This document shows positions 22,180 to 35,465 of a stretch of 64,000 bases of DNA, one piece after another. The position numbers and the translations under genes are program-made. The stretch covers positions 54,899,821-54,963,820 of the forward strand of contig NC_083346.1 of assembly GCF_019175385.1 (NCBI RefSeq). Reading direction: 5' to 3'. The notes below the pieces were generated by a model, which was not told the origin of the DNA, did not search any database, and worked only from the letters and a program-made list of their open reading frames with translations. The stretch comes from Lycium barbarum (taxonomy: Eukaryota; Streptophyta; Magnoliopsida; Solanales; Solanaceae). Position 1 is the stretch's first letter, and every line of letters starts with the position of its first letter.

Positions 22180-25100
22180 TGTAACACCCCGACTTTACTA
22201 GGGTGTGATGGGCACCCGACCCCATATCTGGAGCCGAGCGAACCCGCTGACTCTTATTACATAGATAAACTCTTGTATCAATTAAGAAATAAATACATGG
22301 TAAGCCCTCCAATATTGTTTTTTCATAAGTAATGTCTATTATCATATGGGACCCGCGACATGAAACGTAATAACATTGTGCCGGTTGAAGCCGTCTACCA
22401 AGCTGACACTCTATACTCATGACTCTGTCTGCAAAGTCTCTAACATTGAACAAACACCATACCTCATATACTCTGACTCGGCAGCACTTCCGAACTAGTG
22501 GAGCCCGCCAACTCCGCTGGAACATCTTCTATGATAACTGTGGCTCAGCTGGTGTACCTGCGCAGCATGAACGCAGCTCCCGAAGAAGAGGGGTCAGTAC
22601 GAGTAATGTACTGAGTATGTAAGGCATGAATAGTGACATAATAAAGGAATATACAATATGAGTAATAACGGAATAGACATATGGAGCTTATCTTGGGACA
22701 TAAGTAACCTGTACATATGAATGCCTTTCAGGCAGATGCCGTGCATGCTTCGTCTTTTTTTCAGAAAACAGTACTTCTTATTTACATGTACAGAAAACAG
22801 AACGTTTCAGAAAACGGTATCCTTTATTCACATTTACAGACGCCGAGTACATCGGCTCTCCCACCCCCCTCCCCAACAGTGTCCCAACATATCATATATA
22901 AATATATATAACATATACAGACGCCGTATCCGGCTCTCCCATATCCCGCGTCCGGGCATCCCGCGTCCGGGACGAAATCCAGCTGAATCAGGTGGTGATA
23001 TAACAGTGGCCCTTCCCCTTTTCCTCATATACATATACACATACATATTCACATTCATATACATATGTCATACAATTGGCATGCATGAGAGCCCAAAGAA
23101 AGTCATGTGTCCATCGGAGTGACGTAAGGTCGGTGACCTCCGATTACATTATGGAATAATCATGGTCACTTTGTCTCACCTTGAAGGAACGAGTATTTTA
23201 AGGCGAGACTACCAACGGAAAATAGCCTTAAGAGAGAGCATAGAATGAAATCATGGACATTATAACCGCCAACTAATATGCTTTGAAGTCTTTTAGAAAC
23301 TAGTGTCATAGCTAAGGAATAGAATTGAGGTTCAAGAACTAGTATAACACTTTCATATTCACATAGGATTCTTAGCTCAAGACTCTTAGTCATGGAATCA
23401 TTCTTGTCGTACTTATCGTAGGCATATTCACTTTCTCAACATCATCATTATCATTGTCATCATAGGAGTATCTTCGCTAGCATAGTTACAGTACTTGTCA
23501 TTCGGTGAACGGAATACGGATCAAGGGTTTCTTTGGATTCTGCTTCAAAATAAATCAAACGGAACAATAAGGAAAATCCGGGGACCATGGGCCCACCTCG
23601 GGTCAAATAAGGCGGCGTACCAAATTTACATATGTTACATGTCATGGCGTTACTTGTGAGGGTTTTAGGGTAGTCGGGTCCTATTTATGCGAGTTCTAGA
23701 GGTTTAGGAAATTCTTCCAACATTTTGTACAGTTTTTAGTTGAATTCTACTGATTGAAAAAGAGAAAACTTTAGGCGCGGATTCCGGAGGGTAGAGTTAT
23801 TCCCGAGGCTCATATCCAACATATTCCGTCTAAGACATGCCATAGAAAGAAGGGTGAAGCCTTACATACCTTTTCTGCTTCTTATGCGACTCCAAATTCA
23901 CGTTCCTAATCCGTCAAAATCTACAAATTGGTCATGTTTACCAAAACTTGATTAGAGCCTTTAGAAGTTGATTCTTTAAAGTAACACTTTGTCTGCCGAT
24001 ATTTCGGCCGCATTTCCCCTGTAAATATGCCACCCCCGAGAATATGGCTCGGCCCAATTCAACAGCAACCCAACCAACAACCAAGCTATAACGTCAATAA
24101 TCAATTCAAGAATACATTCTTACATTAAGCGCTCTTCCTACATAGTCCGACAACATTCACAATATTCACAATGATTTAATGCTACCCGAAAACTTCAACA
24201 AAAGTGTAACCACACATTTTTATTCTAGATTCATAACCCACATTAAGACCATGCATTGCTAACATCATATTCATACAAATATAAAGAAGCATACTAATAT
24301 TACATTAACTTCTCCACCAATCTACAACCAATTTCCATTTCGTTCCAACCCTTTAATCCTTCATATAATATCATAGAATCCGCAACGACATCGACTAGAA
24401 TATTACATGAAATCAATTCATCATAGCTTACCACACAATAACATTCTCGGCCACAACAACTACACCCCTATTTTCATGAATTTCCATCATTTTCCATACA
24501 TTGCAACAACAACTAACATACTATATAGAATTAATCCATTCTCTTCCAAATCACACTATGACCACACGGCCACAACTACATATACACGGACAACTATTCA
24601 ACATCCATATTTTCATAATCTTCATGAGTTCCATTCACTCCCACACACCACAACATACACAACCATACATAACATATAAAAGAAGATTAAGTTCTTACCC
24701 TTTTTCTTCAATTTCCCACTTGGCTAGAATGTTGATCTTGCAACAATAAATGTTCTACTTGTTCCAATGACCTATTCTCCTTGCTAGGGACCTTCCAATT
24801 AGTAGAGAGTAATTTTTGAGAAATTTTTTCCAAGGTTCTTGTTTCCTCCAAGCTTGGCCGAAATTGGCCCTTTGTTTTTCTCCCAAAGTGTCTTCTTTTT
24901 TTTTGTTTCTTCAACTCTCCAAATTGATGAATTAGTCCTCTCCTTTTATATATATATATAGTCTCCTCCAATCTTATGTGGCCACCTATCCATCTCTAGA
25001 TTCTTCTTAATTTGGTGGCAAAGATGACTTATTTGTCATTTTTTTTTCTAGAGTTTTCTTGAAATTTTAACAAAGAAGACTAATGTCTTCTTTGGCAAGC

Positions 25101-25392
25101 TTTGCCCCTTATGTTGTTATAATTTATCATTAGCCCTTATTAATTAATAAAAATGTGGACATATAGGGGCATGCCACACGGCCAAGGGCCCTTCAAGAAC
25201 ATTCTTGATATATTTTTTTTGTGCAATTCCCATTTTTCCCTTAGTCCTTCGCAATATTTCCATACTACCAATGTTCGTAAATAATATTCACAACAAGTTA
25301 TACATTATAATAAATTTTTGAAAATGATCATTCCCTTTACTTCGTCACGACTACTTTGGGATATCCGAACGTACGAAATACGGGATATAACA
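22180..25392 (-). repeat. Element E 3' LTR
   Basis: Starts TGTAACACCCCG and ends GGGATATAACA. It is very similar to the other copy by eye, with a few percent substitutions in the first 400 bp and fewer after that. It holds the R palindrome at 22595-22613 and a pyrimidine-rich U3. No coding capacity. Confidence 0.93.
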
Positions 25393-25428
25393 TCCTCCCC
25401 CCATTTAGAACATTCGTCCTCGAATGTT
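25393..25428 (-). promoter_or_regulatory. Polypurine tract and hairpin of element E
   Basis: Sense GGGGGGAGGA abuts the LTR at 25392. The inverted repeat AACATTCGAGGACGAATGTT occupies 25409-25428. Both match the autonomous elements. Confidence 0.92.
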
Positions 25429-27596
25429 CAACTGGTCTTATGGGGTGTCATAATATTTCGGGAGGATCCCTTTGTAGTCGTCCTTTCCTTCATGCTCACT
25501 CCTTATCCTTTACCTCATTCCTTTTATAATCGAACTTCTCGATTTTTACATGAATCTTCTTCCCGTGTCGTGGGTTTTCTACTTTGTTGGGCCAACGTAT
25601 TATCCTTGTCTTTCTCAAATCATCTCTTTTCTGTTACTATTTCGTGACCATATCTTAACAAAAGCCACACCTTCAGATTCTTACTACAACTATTCTTTAG
25701 TCTCTTTTCGTATCTCTCAATACAAGTATACTTGTCTTTGACTTCATGTGTTGGTGCTCGTTTCATTTATCGTCATTCCTTGTAAGCCTGATATGGCCTC
25801 CCCCCCCCCCCCCCCCCCTTTAAGGGGTTCCTTATATGCCAATAGTCCTTTCACTTGCTTAGCTCTCTTGCTCGTAATTCTTCCTTGACTATGTGTTCGT
25901 ATTGTAGCTGTGCGTCCATATTTCTTAAGCGTTCTGCTACTTTTGCTCTCAGCACAGAACCCTTACAACTTTCACTCTCCCTATCCTTTTCTATCCAACC
26001 TCTAGGCATATTACTATAGCTACATACTTGTCTTTTTTTTTTTTTTTTTTTTTTTACAGATCTTTCACCGTAACACCATCACCTTCCGGAGCATTCCTTC
26101 TCTTACTTCACATTCCTCTACCCTGGTCACCATTCTCTTAGACCTACTTGTTGAAATCGACTCTCAACCTCCCCACATTTCTCCTTGTTTCCTTTTACCT
26201 CACTCTATTCTCCTCTCACATGCCTACTTGAATTTTCATCCTAATGGTCTCGTACTTTTACCATCAATTTCTCGCGGGGGTTTCACCCACTAAGGTTTTA
26301 TTAACTTTCACCTTTTCCAATATTTAAGCTTTCTATCTTTCATTTACTCACTCTCTTTCTTTTCCGAGTATCGTTATACTAGAATTTCCAACCTCAACCT
26401 ATAGTAAAATAATAACCGCTCACTCGCAGCACTTGTACCATTTACTCTCGCTATCGCTCGGGCTTCGATTCCTTTACTCTATTAACGCCTTTTATACCGT
26501 ATCTTCGGTTGCTAGAACTCACATGCCCACCGATACAATCATATATGGGACACGCTACACCTTTATACATATATATATATATATTTTTTTTTTACTATCA
26601 ACTTGCCCACAACTTACTTCCAAACGCTGTTCAAGCCTAGCCTAATTCCAAAGCTATGATGCATTTTCTGTCTCTTTACCGAGCTAGTCTGCCTCGTCCT
26701 GCGCGACTTCCTATGGTCTCCACCCATCCCGTATATCCTAGTTTTCCTTAGACTACCCTAGCTTTTCATTTGTCCCTTATGTCTCAATTTATAGAATTTC
26801 TTGCCAACTTCCCAGGGGGTCACCCATCATGAAATTGCTCCCACCTGAGCACGCTTAACCTAAAAGCTTCACTGAAATCCGGTGCCTTAAGGCCGATATT
26901 TTCGCGTCCGTTTCTTCACCTGACCTTTATTACATGTTTTGGAGCGAGTCGAGGCTTCACAGGCTCCAAGGCACTTTCATAACGCGTCATTCTTTCGCAA
27001 TTACGGTTTTTCCCTTTTGGTTCCCGATGTTCATCTTTTGCCCGTGTGTATGGCTACCTCCTGTCCTGGACTTCCAGATTCCCGATGATAGCGACCCCAC
27101 CTTCGTCGCCACATCCAAATCCATAACCTTTCTGAACCAACGCATTTCACTTATTGCCTATTTATAGTATTTCTTTTCCATGCTTCCTCCTGTGGGGCGT
27201 ACCCGTCCTGGCAGGACCTCCTTTACCGTTCCTACTATTCAAAATCTGTATACGGCCAATGTCATAAATGCCTTACAGAACGTACGACTATATGGCACAT
27301 CCCCGCCATCCAGTACTCCCAGTTCAGATAACAGAACAATTATTCAGGCTTACCTTTGTAACTTGCCATCTCGTCACTTGTCTTCTTTCGTCGCCACTAG
27401 GCGTCTGCGAACATCGACGGTTAGTAGAAGGAATCTTATTTTCTATGACTTGGCTCTATCGCACGATCTAAGACAGAAAGAAGGTCAACATTTCCTAAAT
27501 GCCCCGCAGCCTCCTGTTTATAAATGTGGCCGGCTTCACACCCATAAACAGGACTCTACCGGACACGACTTTGCAGACAACCCCTTAGACCGACCT
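25429..27596 (-). other. Element E non-coding internal region
   Basis: 2.2 kb with strong strand bias: pyrimidine-rich on the plus strand, so purine-rich in the transcript. It contains a C run (about 25800-25818), a T run (26034-26055) and a short TA tract (about 26571-26583). Only chance-length frames occur. The last ~160 bp (about 27440-27596) match the 5' leader of the gypsy elements (TCTATCGCACGATCT and GTTTATAAATGTGG-type strings). Confidence 0.85.
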
Positions 27597-27608
27597 GCTC
27601 TGATACCA
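27597..27608 (-). promoter_or_regulatory. Primer-binding site of element E
   Basis: Sense TGGTATCAGAGC, a perfect match to the standard initiator Met-tRNA site, 3 bases from the 5' LTR at 27612. Confidence 0.95.
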
Positions 27609-27611
27609 CTT

Positions 27612-30373
27612 TGTCACACCCCGACTTTACTAGGGTGTGATGGGCACCCGACCCCATATCTGGAGCCGAGCGAACCCGCTGACTCTTATTACATAGATAA
27701 ACTCTTGTATCAATTAAGAAATAAATACATGGTAAGCCCTCCAATATTTTTTTTTCATAAGTAATGTCTATCATCATATGGGACCCGCGACATGAAACGT
27801 AATAACATTGTGATGGTTGAAGCCGTCTACCAAGCTGACACTCTATACTCATGACTCTGTCTGCAAAGTCTCTAACATTGAACAAACACTATAGCTCATA
27901 TACTCTGACTCGGCAGCACTCCAGAACAAGTGGAGCCCGCCAACTCCGCTGGAACATCTTCTATGATAACTGTGGCTCAGCTGGTGTACCTGCGCGGCAT
28001 GAACGCAGCCCCCGAAGAAGAGGGGTCAGTACGAGTAATGTACTGAGTATGTAAGGCATGAATAGTGACATAATAAAGGAATATACAATATGAATAATAA
28101 CGGAATAAACATATGGAGCTTATCTTGGGACAGAAGTAACCTGTACATATGAATGCCTTTCAGGCAGATGCCATGCATGCTTCGTCTTTCTTTCAGAAAA
28201 TAGTACTTCTTATTTACATGTACAGAAAACAGAACGTTTCAGAAAACGGTATCCTTTATTCACATTTACAGACGCCGAGTACATCGGCTCTCCCACCCCC
28301 TCCCCAACAGTGTCCCAACATATCATATATAAATATATATAACATATACAGACGCCGTATCCGGCTCTCCCATATCCCGCGTCCGGGCATCCCGCATCCG
28401 GGACGAAATCCAGCTGAATCAGGTGGTGATGTAACAGTGGCCCTTCCCCTTTTCCTCATATACATATACATATACATATTCACATTCATATACATATGTC
28501 ATACAATTGGCATGCATGAGAGCCCAAAGAAAGTCATGTGTCCATTGGAGTGACGTAAGGTCGGTGACCTCCGATTACATTATGGAATAATCATGGTCAC
28601 TTTGTCTCACCTTGAAGGAACGAGTATTTTAAGGCGAGACTACTAACGGAAAATAGCCTTAAGAGAGAGCATAGAATGAAATCATGGACATTATAACCGC
28701 CAACTAATATGCTTTGAAGTCTTTTAGAAACTAGTGTCATAGCTAAGGAATAGAATTGAGGTTCAAGAACTAGTATAACACTTTCATATTCACATAGGAT
28801 TCTTAGCTCAAGACTCTTAGTCATGGAATCATTCTTGTCGTACTTATCGTAGGCATATTCTCTTTCTCAACATCATCATTATCATTGTCATCATAGGAGT
28901 ATCTTCGTTAGCATAGTTACAGTACTTGTCATTCGGTGAACGGAATACGGATCAAGGGTTTCTTTGGATTCTGCTTCAAAATAAATCAAACGGAACAATA
29001 AGGAAAATCCGAGGACCATGGGCCCACCTCGGGTCAAATGAGGCGGCATACCAAATTTACATATGTTACATGTCTTGGCGTTACTTGTGAGGGTTTTAGG
29101 GTAGTCGGGTCCTATTTATGCGAGTTCTAGAGGTTTAGGAAATTCTTCCAACATTTTGTACAGTTTTTAGTTCAATTCTACTGATTGAAAAAGAGAAAAC
29201 TTTAGGCGCGGATTCCGGAGGGTAGAGTTATTCCCGAGGCTCATATCCAACATATTCCGTCTAAGACATGCCATAGAAAGAAGGGTGAAGCCTTACATAC
29301 CTTTTCTGCTTCTTATGCGACTCCAAATTCACGTTCCAAATCCGCCAAAATCTACAAATTGGTCATGTTTACCAAAACTTGATTAGAGTCTTTAGAAGTT
29401 GATTCTTTAAAGTAACACTTTGTCAGCCGAAATTTCGGCAGCATTTCCCCTATAAATATGCCACCCCCGAGAATATGGCTCGGCCTAATTCAACAGCAAC
29501 CCAACCAACAACCAAGCTATAACGTCAATAATCAATTCAAGAATACATTCTAACATTAAGCGCTCTTCCTACATAGTCCGACAACATTCACAATATTCAC
29601 AATGATTTAATGCTACCCGAAAACTTCAACAAAAGTGTAACCACACATTTTTATTCTAGATTCATAACCCACATTAAAACCATGCGTTGCTAACATCATA
29701 TTCATACAAATATAAAGAAGCATACTAATATTACATTAACTTCTCCACCAATCTACAACCAATTTCCATTTCGTTCCAACCCTTTAATCCTTCATATAAT
29801 ATCATAGAATCCGCAACGACATCGACTAGAATATTACATGAAATCAATTCATCATAGCTTACCACACAATAACATTCTCGGCCACAACAACTATACCCCT
29901 ATTTTCATGAATTTCCATCCTTTTCCATACATTGCAACAACAACTAACATACTACATAGAATTAATCCATTCTCTTCCAAATCACACTATGACCACACGG
30001 CCACAACTACATATACACGGACAACTATTCAATATCCATATTTTCATAATCTTCATGAGTTCCATTCACTCCCACACACCACAACATACACAACCATACA
30101 TAACATATAAAAGAAGATTAAGTTCTTACCCTTTTTCTTCAATTTCCCACTTGGCTAGAATGTTGATCTTGCAACAATAAATGTTCTACTTGTTCCAATG
30201 ACCTCTTCTCCTTGCTAGGGACCTTCCAATTAGTAGAGAGTAATTTTTGAGAAATTTTTTCAAAGGTTCTTGTTTCCTCCAAGCTTGGCCGAAATTGGCC
30301 CTTTGTTTTTCTCCCAAAGTGTCTTTTTTTTTTTTGTTTCTTCAACTCTCCAAATTGATGAATTAGTCCTCTC

Positions 30374-30416
<43 letters not shown>

Positions 30417-30845
30417 CTCCAATCTTATGTGGCCACCTATCCATCTCTAGATTCTTCTTAATTTGGTGGCAAAGATGACTTATTTGTCATTTTTTTTTTT
30501 CTAGAGTTTTCTTGAAATTTTAACAAAGAAGACTAATGTCTTCTTTGGCAAGCTTTGCCCCTTATGTTGTTATAATTTACCATTAGCCCTTATTAATTAA
30601 TAAAAATGTGGACATATAGGGGCATGCCACACGGCCAAGGGCCCTTCAAGAACATTCTTGATATTTTTTTTTTGTGAAATTCCCATTTTGCCCTTAGTCC
30701 TTCGCAATATTTCCATACTACTAATGTTCGTAAATAATATTCACAATAACTTATACATTATAATAAATTTTTGAAAATGGTCATTCCCTTTACTTCGTCA
30801 CGACTACTTTGGGATATCCGAACGTACGAAATACGGGATATAACA
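27612..30845 (-). repeat. Element E 5' LTR
   Basis: TGTCACACCCCG to GGGATATAACA, 3234 bp. The R palindrome is at 28027-28045. Relative to the 3' LTR, the main length change is an expanded TA microsatellite (30379-30411). Confidence 0.93.
30379..30411. repeat. (TA)n microsatellite in E 5' LTR
   Basis: About 16 TA units. The other LTR has roughly 6 at the matching place (near 24948-24960). Confidence 0.95.
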
Positions 30846-30850
30846 GAAAC
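30846..30850. repeat. Target-site duplication GAAAC, right copy
   Basis: Matches 22175-22179. Element D sequence continues directly (ATGGAAGACTGGATGG). Confidence 0.95.
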
Positions 30851-31925
30851 ATGGAAGACTGGATGGACTGATTCAAGCTCCGAGGGCAAGTCCAATTCAT
30901 AGGTTACATGACCTACCTTGCGGGTGATTCTATAGGGTCCAATGTACCTAGGACTTAGCTTCCCTTTCTTATCAAATCTCATCACCCATTTCATTGGCGA
31001 TACTTTCAAAAATACCCAATAATCAACTTGAAATTCCAAGTCTCGTCTGCGATTGTCTACATAAGACTTTTGGCCACTTTGGGCTGTTAATAATTGATCT
31101 CGGATCACCTTAACTTTTTCCAGCGCTTGTTGAATTAATTCAGGGCCTACTAGCTGTACTTTTCCTATTTCAGACCATCCGATTGGAGATCTACATTTCC
31201 TTCCATATAAAGCTTCATATGGAGCCATTTGAATACTGGAACGATAGCTATTGTTATACGCAATTTAGATTAACAGTAAATGGTCATCCTAACTTCCACC
31301 GAAATCCATCACACAGGTTCGTAGCATATCTTCCAAGGTCTGACTAGTACGCTCGGCTTGTCCATCAGTCTGCGGATGAAATGTCGTGCTAAGCTTCACT
31401 TGAGTGCCTAGACCTTCTTGGAAGGACCTCCAAAACTTGGCTGTAAACTGTGCCCCTCTATCTGTAATAATAGATAATGGAATACCATGAAGTCGCACTA
31501 TTTCCTTGAGATACAAGCTCGCGTAGTCTTCTGCTGAGTAGGTAGTTCTAATGGGAAGAAAATTGGCTACTTTTGTCAATCTATCCACGGTCACCCATAT
31601 AGAATCATACTTGCCACGAGAACGAGGTAATCCATGTTGATCACTTCCTATTTCCAAGTAGGGATTTCCATTACTTGCAATAAGCCTCCTGGCTTTTGAT
31701 GTTCAACTTTTACTTGTTGGCAATTTGGACACTGTGCTACAAATTCGGCTATGTCTCTCTTCATGCCATCCCACCAATATATCATCTTGAGATCACGATA
31801 CATTTTGGTTGCACCCGGGTGAATAGAATACCGGGAACAATGCGCTTCTTCTTGAATACGTCGGTGCAATTCTGCTATATTCGGCACACATAACCTGCCT
31901 CGGTATCTAAGAATCCCAACCATAG
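30851..31925 (-). pseudogene. Element D integrase, frameshifted
   Basis: The zinc domain is intact ([22 protein letters not shown]). A 13-bp deletion near 31630 removes the NMDFIM segment, so the first catalytic Asp and the frame are lost together. The rest reads [20 protein letters not shown] and [17 protein letters not shown] stop near 31268 then precedes NNSYRSS-type sequence. The C-terminal [18 protein letters not shown] to HPVFHVS block is open and then runs into E. The chromodomain remainder lies at 21975-22174. Confidence 0.88.
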
Positions 31926-32808
31926 AAACTTCAAATAAGGAATTCTCTTTTCCATAGGATATGTCTCTGCAATGGCACAGTTTAGGATCTTCATACTGGT
32001 GCTCTTTCACATCCATGTTCAAGGACGAGACTGTGGGATCATTACTGCCAATCTCTATATTACCTGAATCAATCACACGCACTCCAAGGTTAGCTAGTTG
32101 GCGGAGCTCATGAATCATCTCTTTCTTTTCCGGTGGGACTTCACATAAACTACCCATTGATCGGTGGCTAAGCGCATCGGCTATTACATTCGCTTTTCCA
32201 GGGTGGTACAAAATATGCACATCATAATCTTTTAACAACTCTAACCACCGCCTCTGCCGTAGGTTCAACTCCTTTTGCTTGAAAATGTATTGAATACTTT
32301 TGTGATCCGTATAGATGTCAACATACACACCATACAAATAATGCCTCCATATTTTTAAGGCATGAATAACCGCAGCCAATTCGAGATCATGAGTTGGATA
32401 ATTCCTTTCATGTTTCCGTAATTGTCTCGAAGCATATGCAATAACTTTACCGTGCTGCATCAATACGCATCCTAATCCGACACCGGAAGCATCACAATAC
32501 ACCGCATATCCATCTGATCCTTCTGGAAGTATTAAGATCGGAGTTGAGGTCAATCTGCCCTTCAACTCTTGGAAACTGCGCTCACAAGCATCATTCCACT
32601 GAAATTTGGCTGACTTCTGGGTTGGCTGAGTCAATGGGGCTGAAATGGATGAAAAACCCTCAACGAATCTTCTATAATATCCCGCCAAACCCAGAAAACT
32701 ACGGACTTCTGTAGGCGTCGTAGGCCTTGGCCAAGACTTCACAGCTTCAATTTTCAGAGTGTTGACTTGAATGCCATAATCTGATATAACATGGCCCAGA
32801 AATGTCAC
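31926..32808 (-). pseudogene. Element D RNase H and linker, locally intact
   Basis: Part of a 386-codon open frame that continues into the integrase zinc domain. It shows [40 protein letters not shown] with the catalytic Asp, [20 protein letters not shown] and [12 protein letters not shown]. It is the best-preserved RNase H of the tandem array, but it is isolated from the upstream RT by a frameshift near 32810. Confidence 0.9.
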
Positions 32809-33300
32809 ATAATATAGCCAGAACTAGCACTTTGGAAATTTTGCATACAATTCTCGGGCTCGAAGGATACCAAGAACAATTCGCACATGATCTGCATGTT
32901 CTGATTTCGTGCGAGAATACACCAGAATATCGTCAATAAATACTATCACAAATAAGTCCAAAAATTGTTCATCAAATTCATAAACGCGGCCAGAGCACTA
33001 GTCAGCCCAAACAACATCACTCGGAATTCATAGTGGCCATATCTCGTTCTGAAGGCTGTCTTGGGAATATCCGCTTCTCTAACTCTCACTTGATGATAAC
33101 CCGACCTCAAATCTATTTTTGAAACCCATTTGGCACCTTGAAATTGATCGAATAAGTCATCAATCCTTAGGAGAGGATATTTATTCTTTATCGTCACTTT
33201 GTTCAATTGCCTGTAGTCGATGCACATTCGTAAAGATCTGTCTTTCTTTCTCACGAACAAGACTAGTGCTCCCTATGGTGATGAACAGGAATAGAAATAG
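32809..33300 (-). pseudogene. Element D reverse transcriptase, internally deleted
   Basis: [40 protein letters not shown] and an intact catalytic box FIDDILVYS (about 32920-32945) are visible. A short deletion near 32960 shifts the frame. About 75 bp of the RT N-terminus, between PISIP and the SSSPWG region, are missing near 33287. Confidence 0.87.
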
Positions 33301-33914
33301 GCTTGGTGTCCGGTAACACATCAATGGCGAAGTCAATCTCTCCTTCTAGAGGGAGACCAGGAAGTTCGTCTGGAAACACATCCGGGAATTCATTCACTAC
33401 CGGAACGGATTCGAAAGTTGGTGACTTTGCCTCAGTGTCATGAACCCGAACTAGATGATAAATATAGCCTTTGGCTATCATCTTTCTTGCCTTAAGGTAG
33501 GAAATAAACCTACCCTTCGGAGATGCTGCATTACCCTTCCATTCAAGCACGGGCTCTCCCGGAAATTGGAATCGAACCACTTTCAATCGGCAATCAACAT
33601 TAGCATAGCACGAGGTCAACCAATCCATACCCATAATTACATCAAAATCTAGCATTTATAACTCAATAAATTCAGCCGTAGTCTGGCGATCACATATCAC
33701 AACTACACAATTTTTATACACTTGCTTTGCTATCACAGGATCACCAACCGGAGTAGTCACCTCGAAGGGTTTGATTGGTTCAGGTTTCACCCTAATACAA
33801 CCAGCAACATATGGAGTAATATAAGAGAATGTAGAACCCGGATCTATCAATGCATACACATCACGGGAGAATATAGACAATATACCTGTAACCACAATCA
33901 GAGAGGACCCGAGA
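33301..33914 (-). pseudogene. Element D aspartic protease
   Basis: [19 protein letters not shown] and [20 protein letters not shown] lie above 33656. A TAA there (a former Glu codon) splits them from [18 protein letters not shown] and the RT lead-in [14 protein letters not shown]. Confidence 0.85.
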
Positions 33915-35260
33915 TCCTGTCGTCCAGCTAAAGCGTAAACACGGGGTTGAGTAGCACTTGGAGTAGATGTTGTCCCTCTGCCTCTACCTCGACCTGCTGA
34001 CATTTGGGGAGTCTTCCCTGCCGGGCGCGCTGAGGAAGAACCAGCTGCTGAACCTGTGGGCTGAAACCCACCTCTACCATACCGCGAGGGACAATCTCGC
34101 ATCAAATGTCCAGTCTATCCACAAACATAACAAGCATCCGTAACCTGACGACATGGCCCTGAGTGCAACTTCCGGCACCGGCTACATCGTGGAACTGGTG
34201 GTCTCCTCTGACTGTAATCACCTCCAAACTGAGAACCCGAAGCTCTCGAACTCTGACCCTGTCCCGAAGGAAAAGAGCGATCAAATCTCCTATCCGCAAA
34301 TCATGGAGGAGCACTAGTCGCTGACTGGCCAGAATGTCGGGAATAGGTCTGCCTCGATCCCCCTCTATAATCACTGCCTGTGCCCATAGATCTAGCCCTT
34401 TTGCTTTGTCTTCTATCACTGTCGCGATCACCCCTTTATGGTTGTTGTCGTCCCTCTAAGTTCTGGGCATGGGCTTGTATTCGGGAAATATCCATCCTTT
34501 CTTGCAAAGAGGCCGTCAAGCAATCCTTGAAGAAATGTGGTCCCAAACCACTCACAAATCTATGTACCCGATCTCCCATGTCGGCCACCATAGTCGGAAC
34601 ATATCTAGCCAAAGAATTAAATTGCATGCTATACTCCCGGGCACTCATATTTCCTTGCCTCAGATGTAGAAATCTATCCGCTCTAGCTCGGCGGACCTCG
34701 GGTGGCAAATAGTGGCGAATAAATGCATCCACGAATTCTTGCCAAACCGGAGGAGGCGCATTCTCTCCTCTTGATGATACCCAGTTGTTGTACCATAAAA
34801 CTGCCACATCCCGGAGTCTATAAGATGCCAACTCCACGGATTCAGTTTCGGAGGCATGGACAATCTTCAATGTCCTCAACATCTCATCTATGAAACTTTG
34901 CGGGTCTTCATCCGGCTTTGACCTGAAGAATTCCGGAGGATTTAGACTCATAAAAGCACGGGCTTTGGTACTTGCTGCCCGATCACTTGGGCTCGCGTTT
35001 TGTCGTTGTGCCTGTGGGGTGACCAATTGTGTCAATAACTGAATGGCCTAAGTCACTTGTTGACCCGAAGCAACCGGTGGAGGAATTGGAGCTGGTGCTC
35101 CTTCTTGTTCTCTCACATTAGGCAGGGTAGAAGAAGTATTAGACAAGGCCTCATTATGTGATTCGCCTTCTTCTATATTCATCGGAGGCTCTCTTTCTAC
35201 CCACCTCTTTGCCGTTGTCTTGCCCTTCTGGGCGGCTGTAGTCTTCCCCTTTGGCGGCAT
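33915..35260 (-). pseudogene. Element D gag, interrupted
   Basis: The start is MPPKGKTTAAQKGKTTAKRW (ATG at 35260). Capsid-like motifs are FMSLNPPEFFRSKPDEDPQS, RDVAVLWYNNWVSSRG and MSAREYSMQFNSLARYVP. Stops include one near 35045, one near 34435, and a TAG inside the knuckle (CG-stop-TGHLMRDC, near 34115) in place of a Gln codon. A frameshift in the Arg-rich segment (34102-34431) precedes the knuckle. Confidence 0.87.
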
Positions 35261-35449
35261 TCTGAAATCATAGCACACTATTAGGGAGGATAAAATCTTA
35301 TACACGGCTCTATCGCACAATCTCAAGAGAAGAAAGATGGTCATTTTTCCTAAATGCCCTGTAGCCTTTTATTTATTGATGTGGTGAGCAACACACCATA
35401 AACAAGACTCTACTAGACACGGCTCGTAGACACATCCTAGGAATGAACC

Positions 35450-35461
35450 GCTCTGATACAA
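35450..35461 (-). promoter_or_regulatory. Primer-binding site of element D, one mismatch
   Basis: Sense TTGTATCAGAGC, the same variant as in B, 4 bases from the LTR at 35466. Confidence 0.85.
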
Positions 35462-35465
35462 CTTT

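Larger units (their letters stand above)
22180..30845 (-). mobile_element. Element E: non-autonomous LTR retrotransposon with long LTRs (LARD-like)
   Basis: A complete insertion of 8666 bp with 5-bp duplications. LTRs of 3213 bp (22180-25392) and 3234 bp (27612-30845) flank only 2219 bp of internal DNA. A PPT and hairpin at 25393-25428 and a perfect primer site at 27597-27608 show minus-strand orientation. I find no gag, PR, RT, RNase H or IN motif in any frame. The leader next to the primer site matches those of the gypsy elements here. Size and structure fit a large retrotransposon derivative. Its LTR ends (TGTCACACCCCG and GGGATATAACA) are closest to those of K. Confidence 0.92.
30846..35465 (-). 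mobile_element. Ty3/gypsy Tekay-type element D, internal domain (main part)
   Basis: The right-hand part of D, from E's insertion to the 5' LTR. Gag, PR, RT, RNase H and IN occur in order. It is related to A and B but does not share their lesions. The RT box FIDDILVYS and the RNase H Asp are intact, and the stops before CPNC and after FQ are absent. Its own defects are deletions and stops described below. Confidence 0.92.

Noticed and set aside
22721..23122. 133-codon frame, repeated at 28149-28553
   Set aside because: Duplicated because it lies in both LTRs of E. Composition follows simple repeats (ATATAC tracts).
27180..27764. 194-codon plus-strand frame
   Set aside because: It spans E's internal DNA, primer site and LTR start, so it cannot be a gene. 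The LTR part repeats at 22144-22332 in another context.
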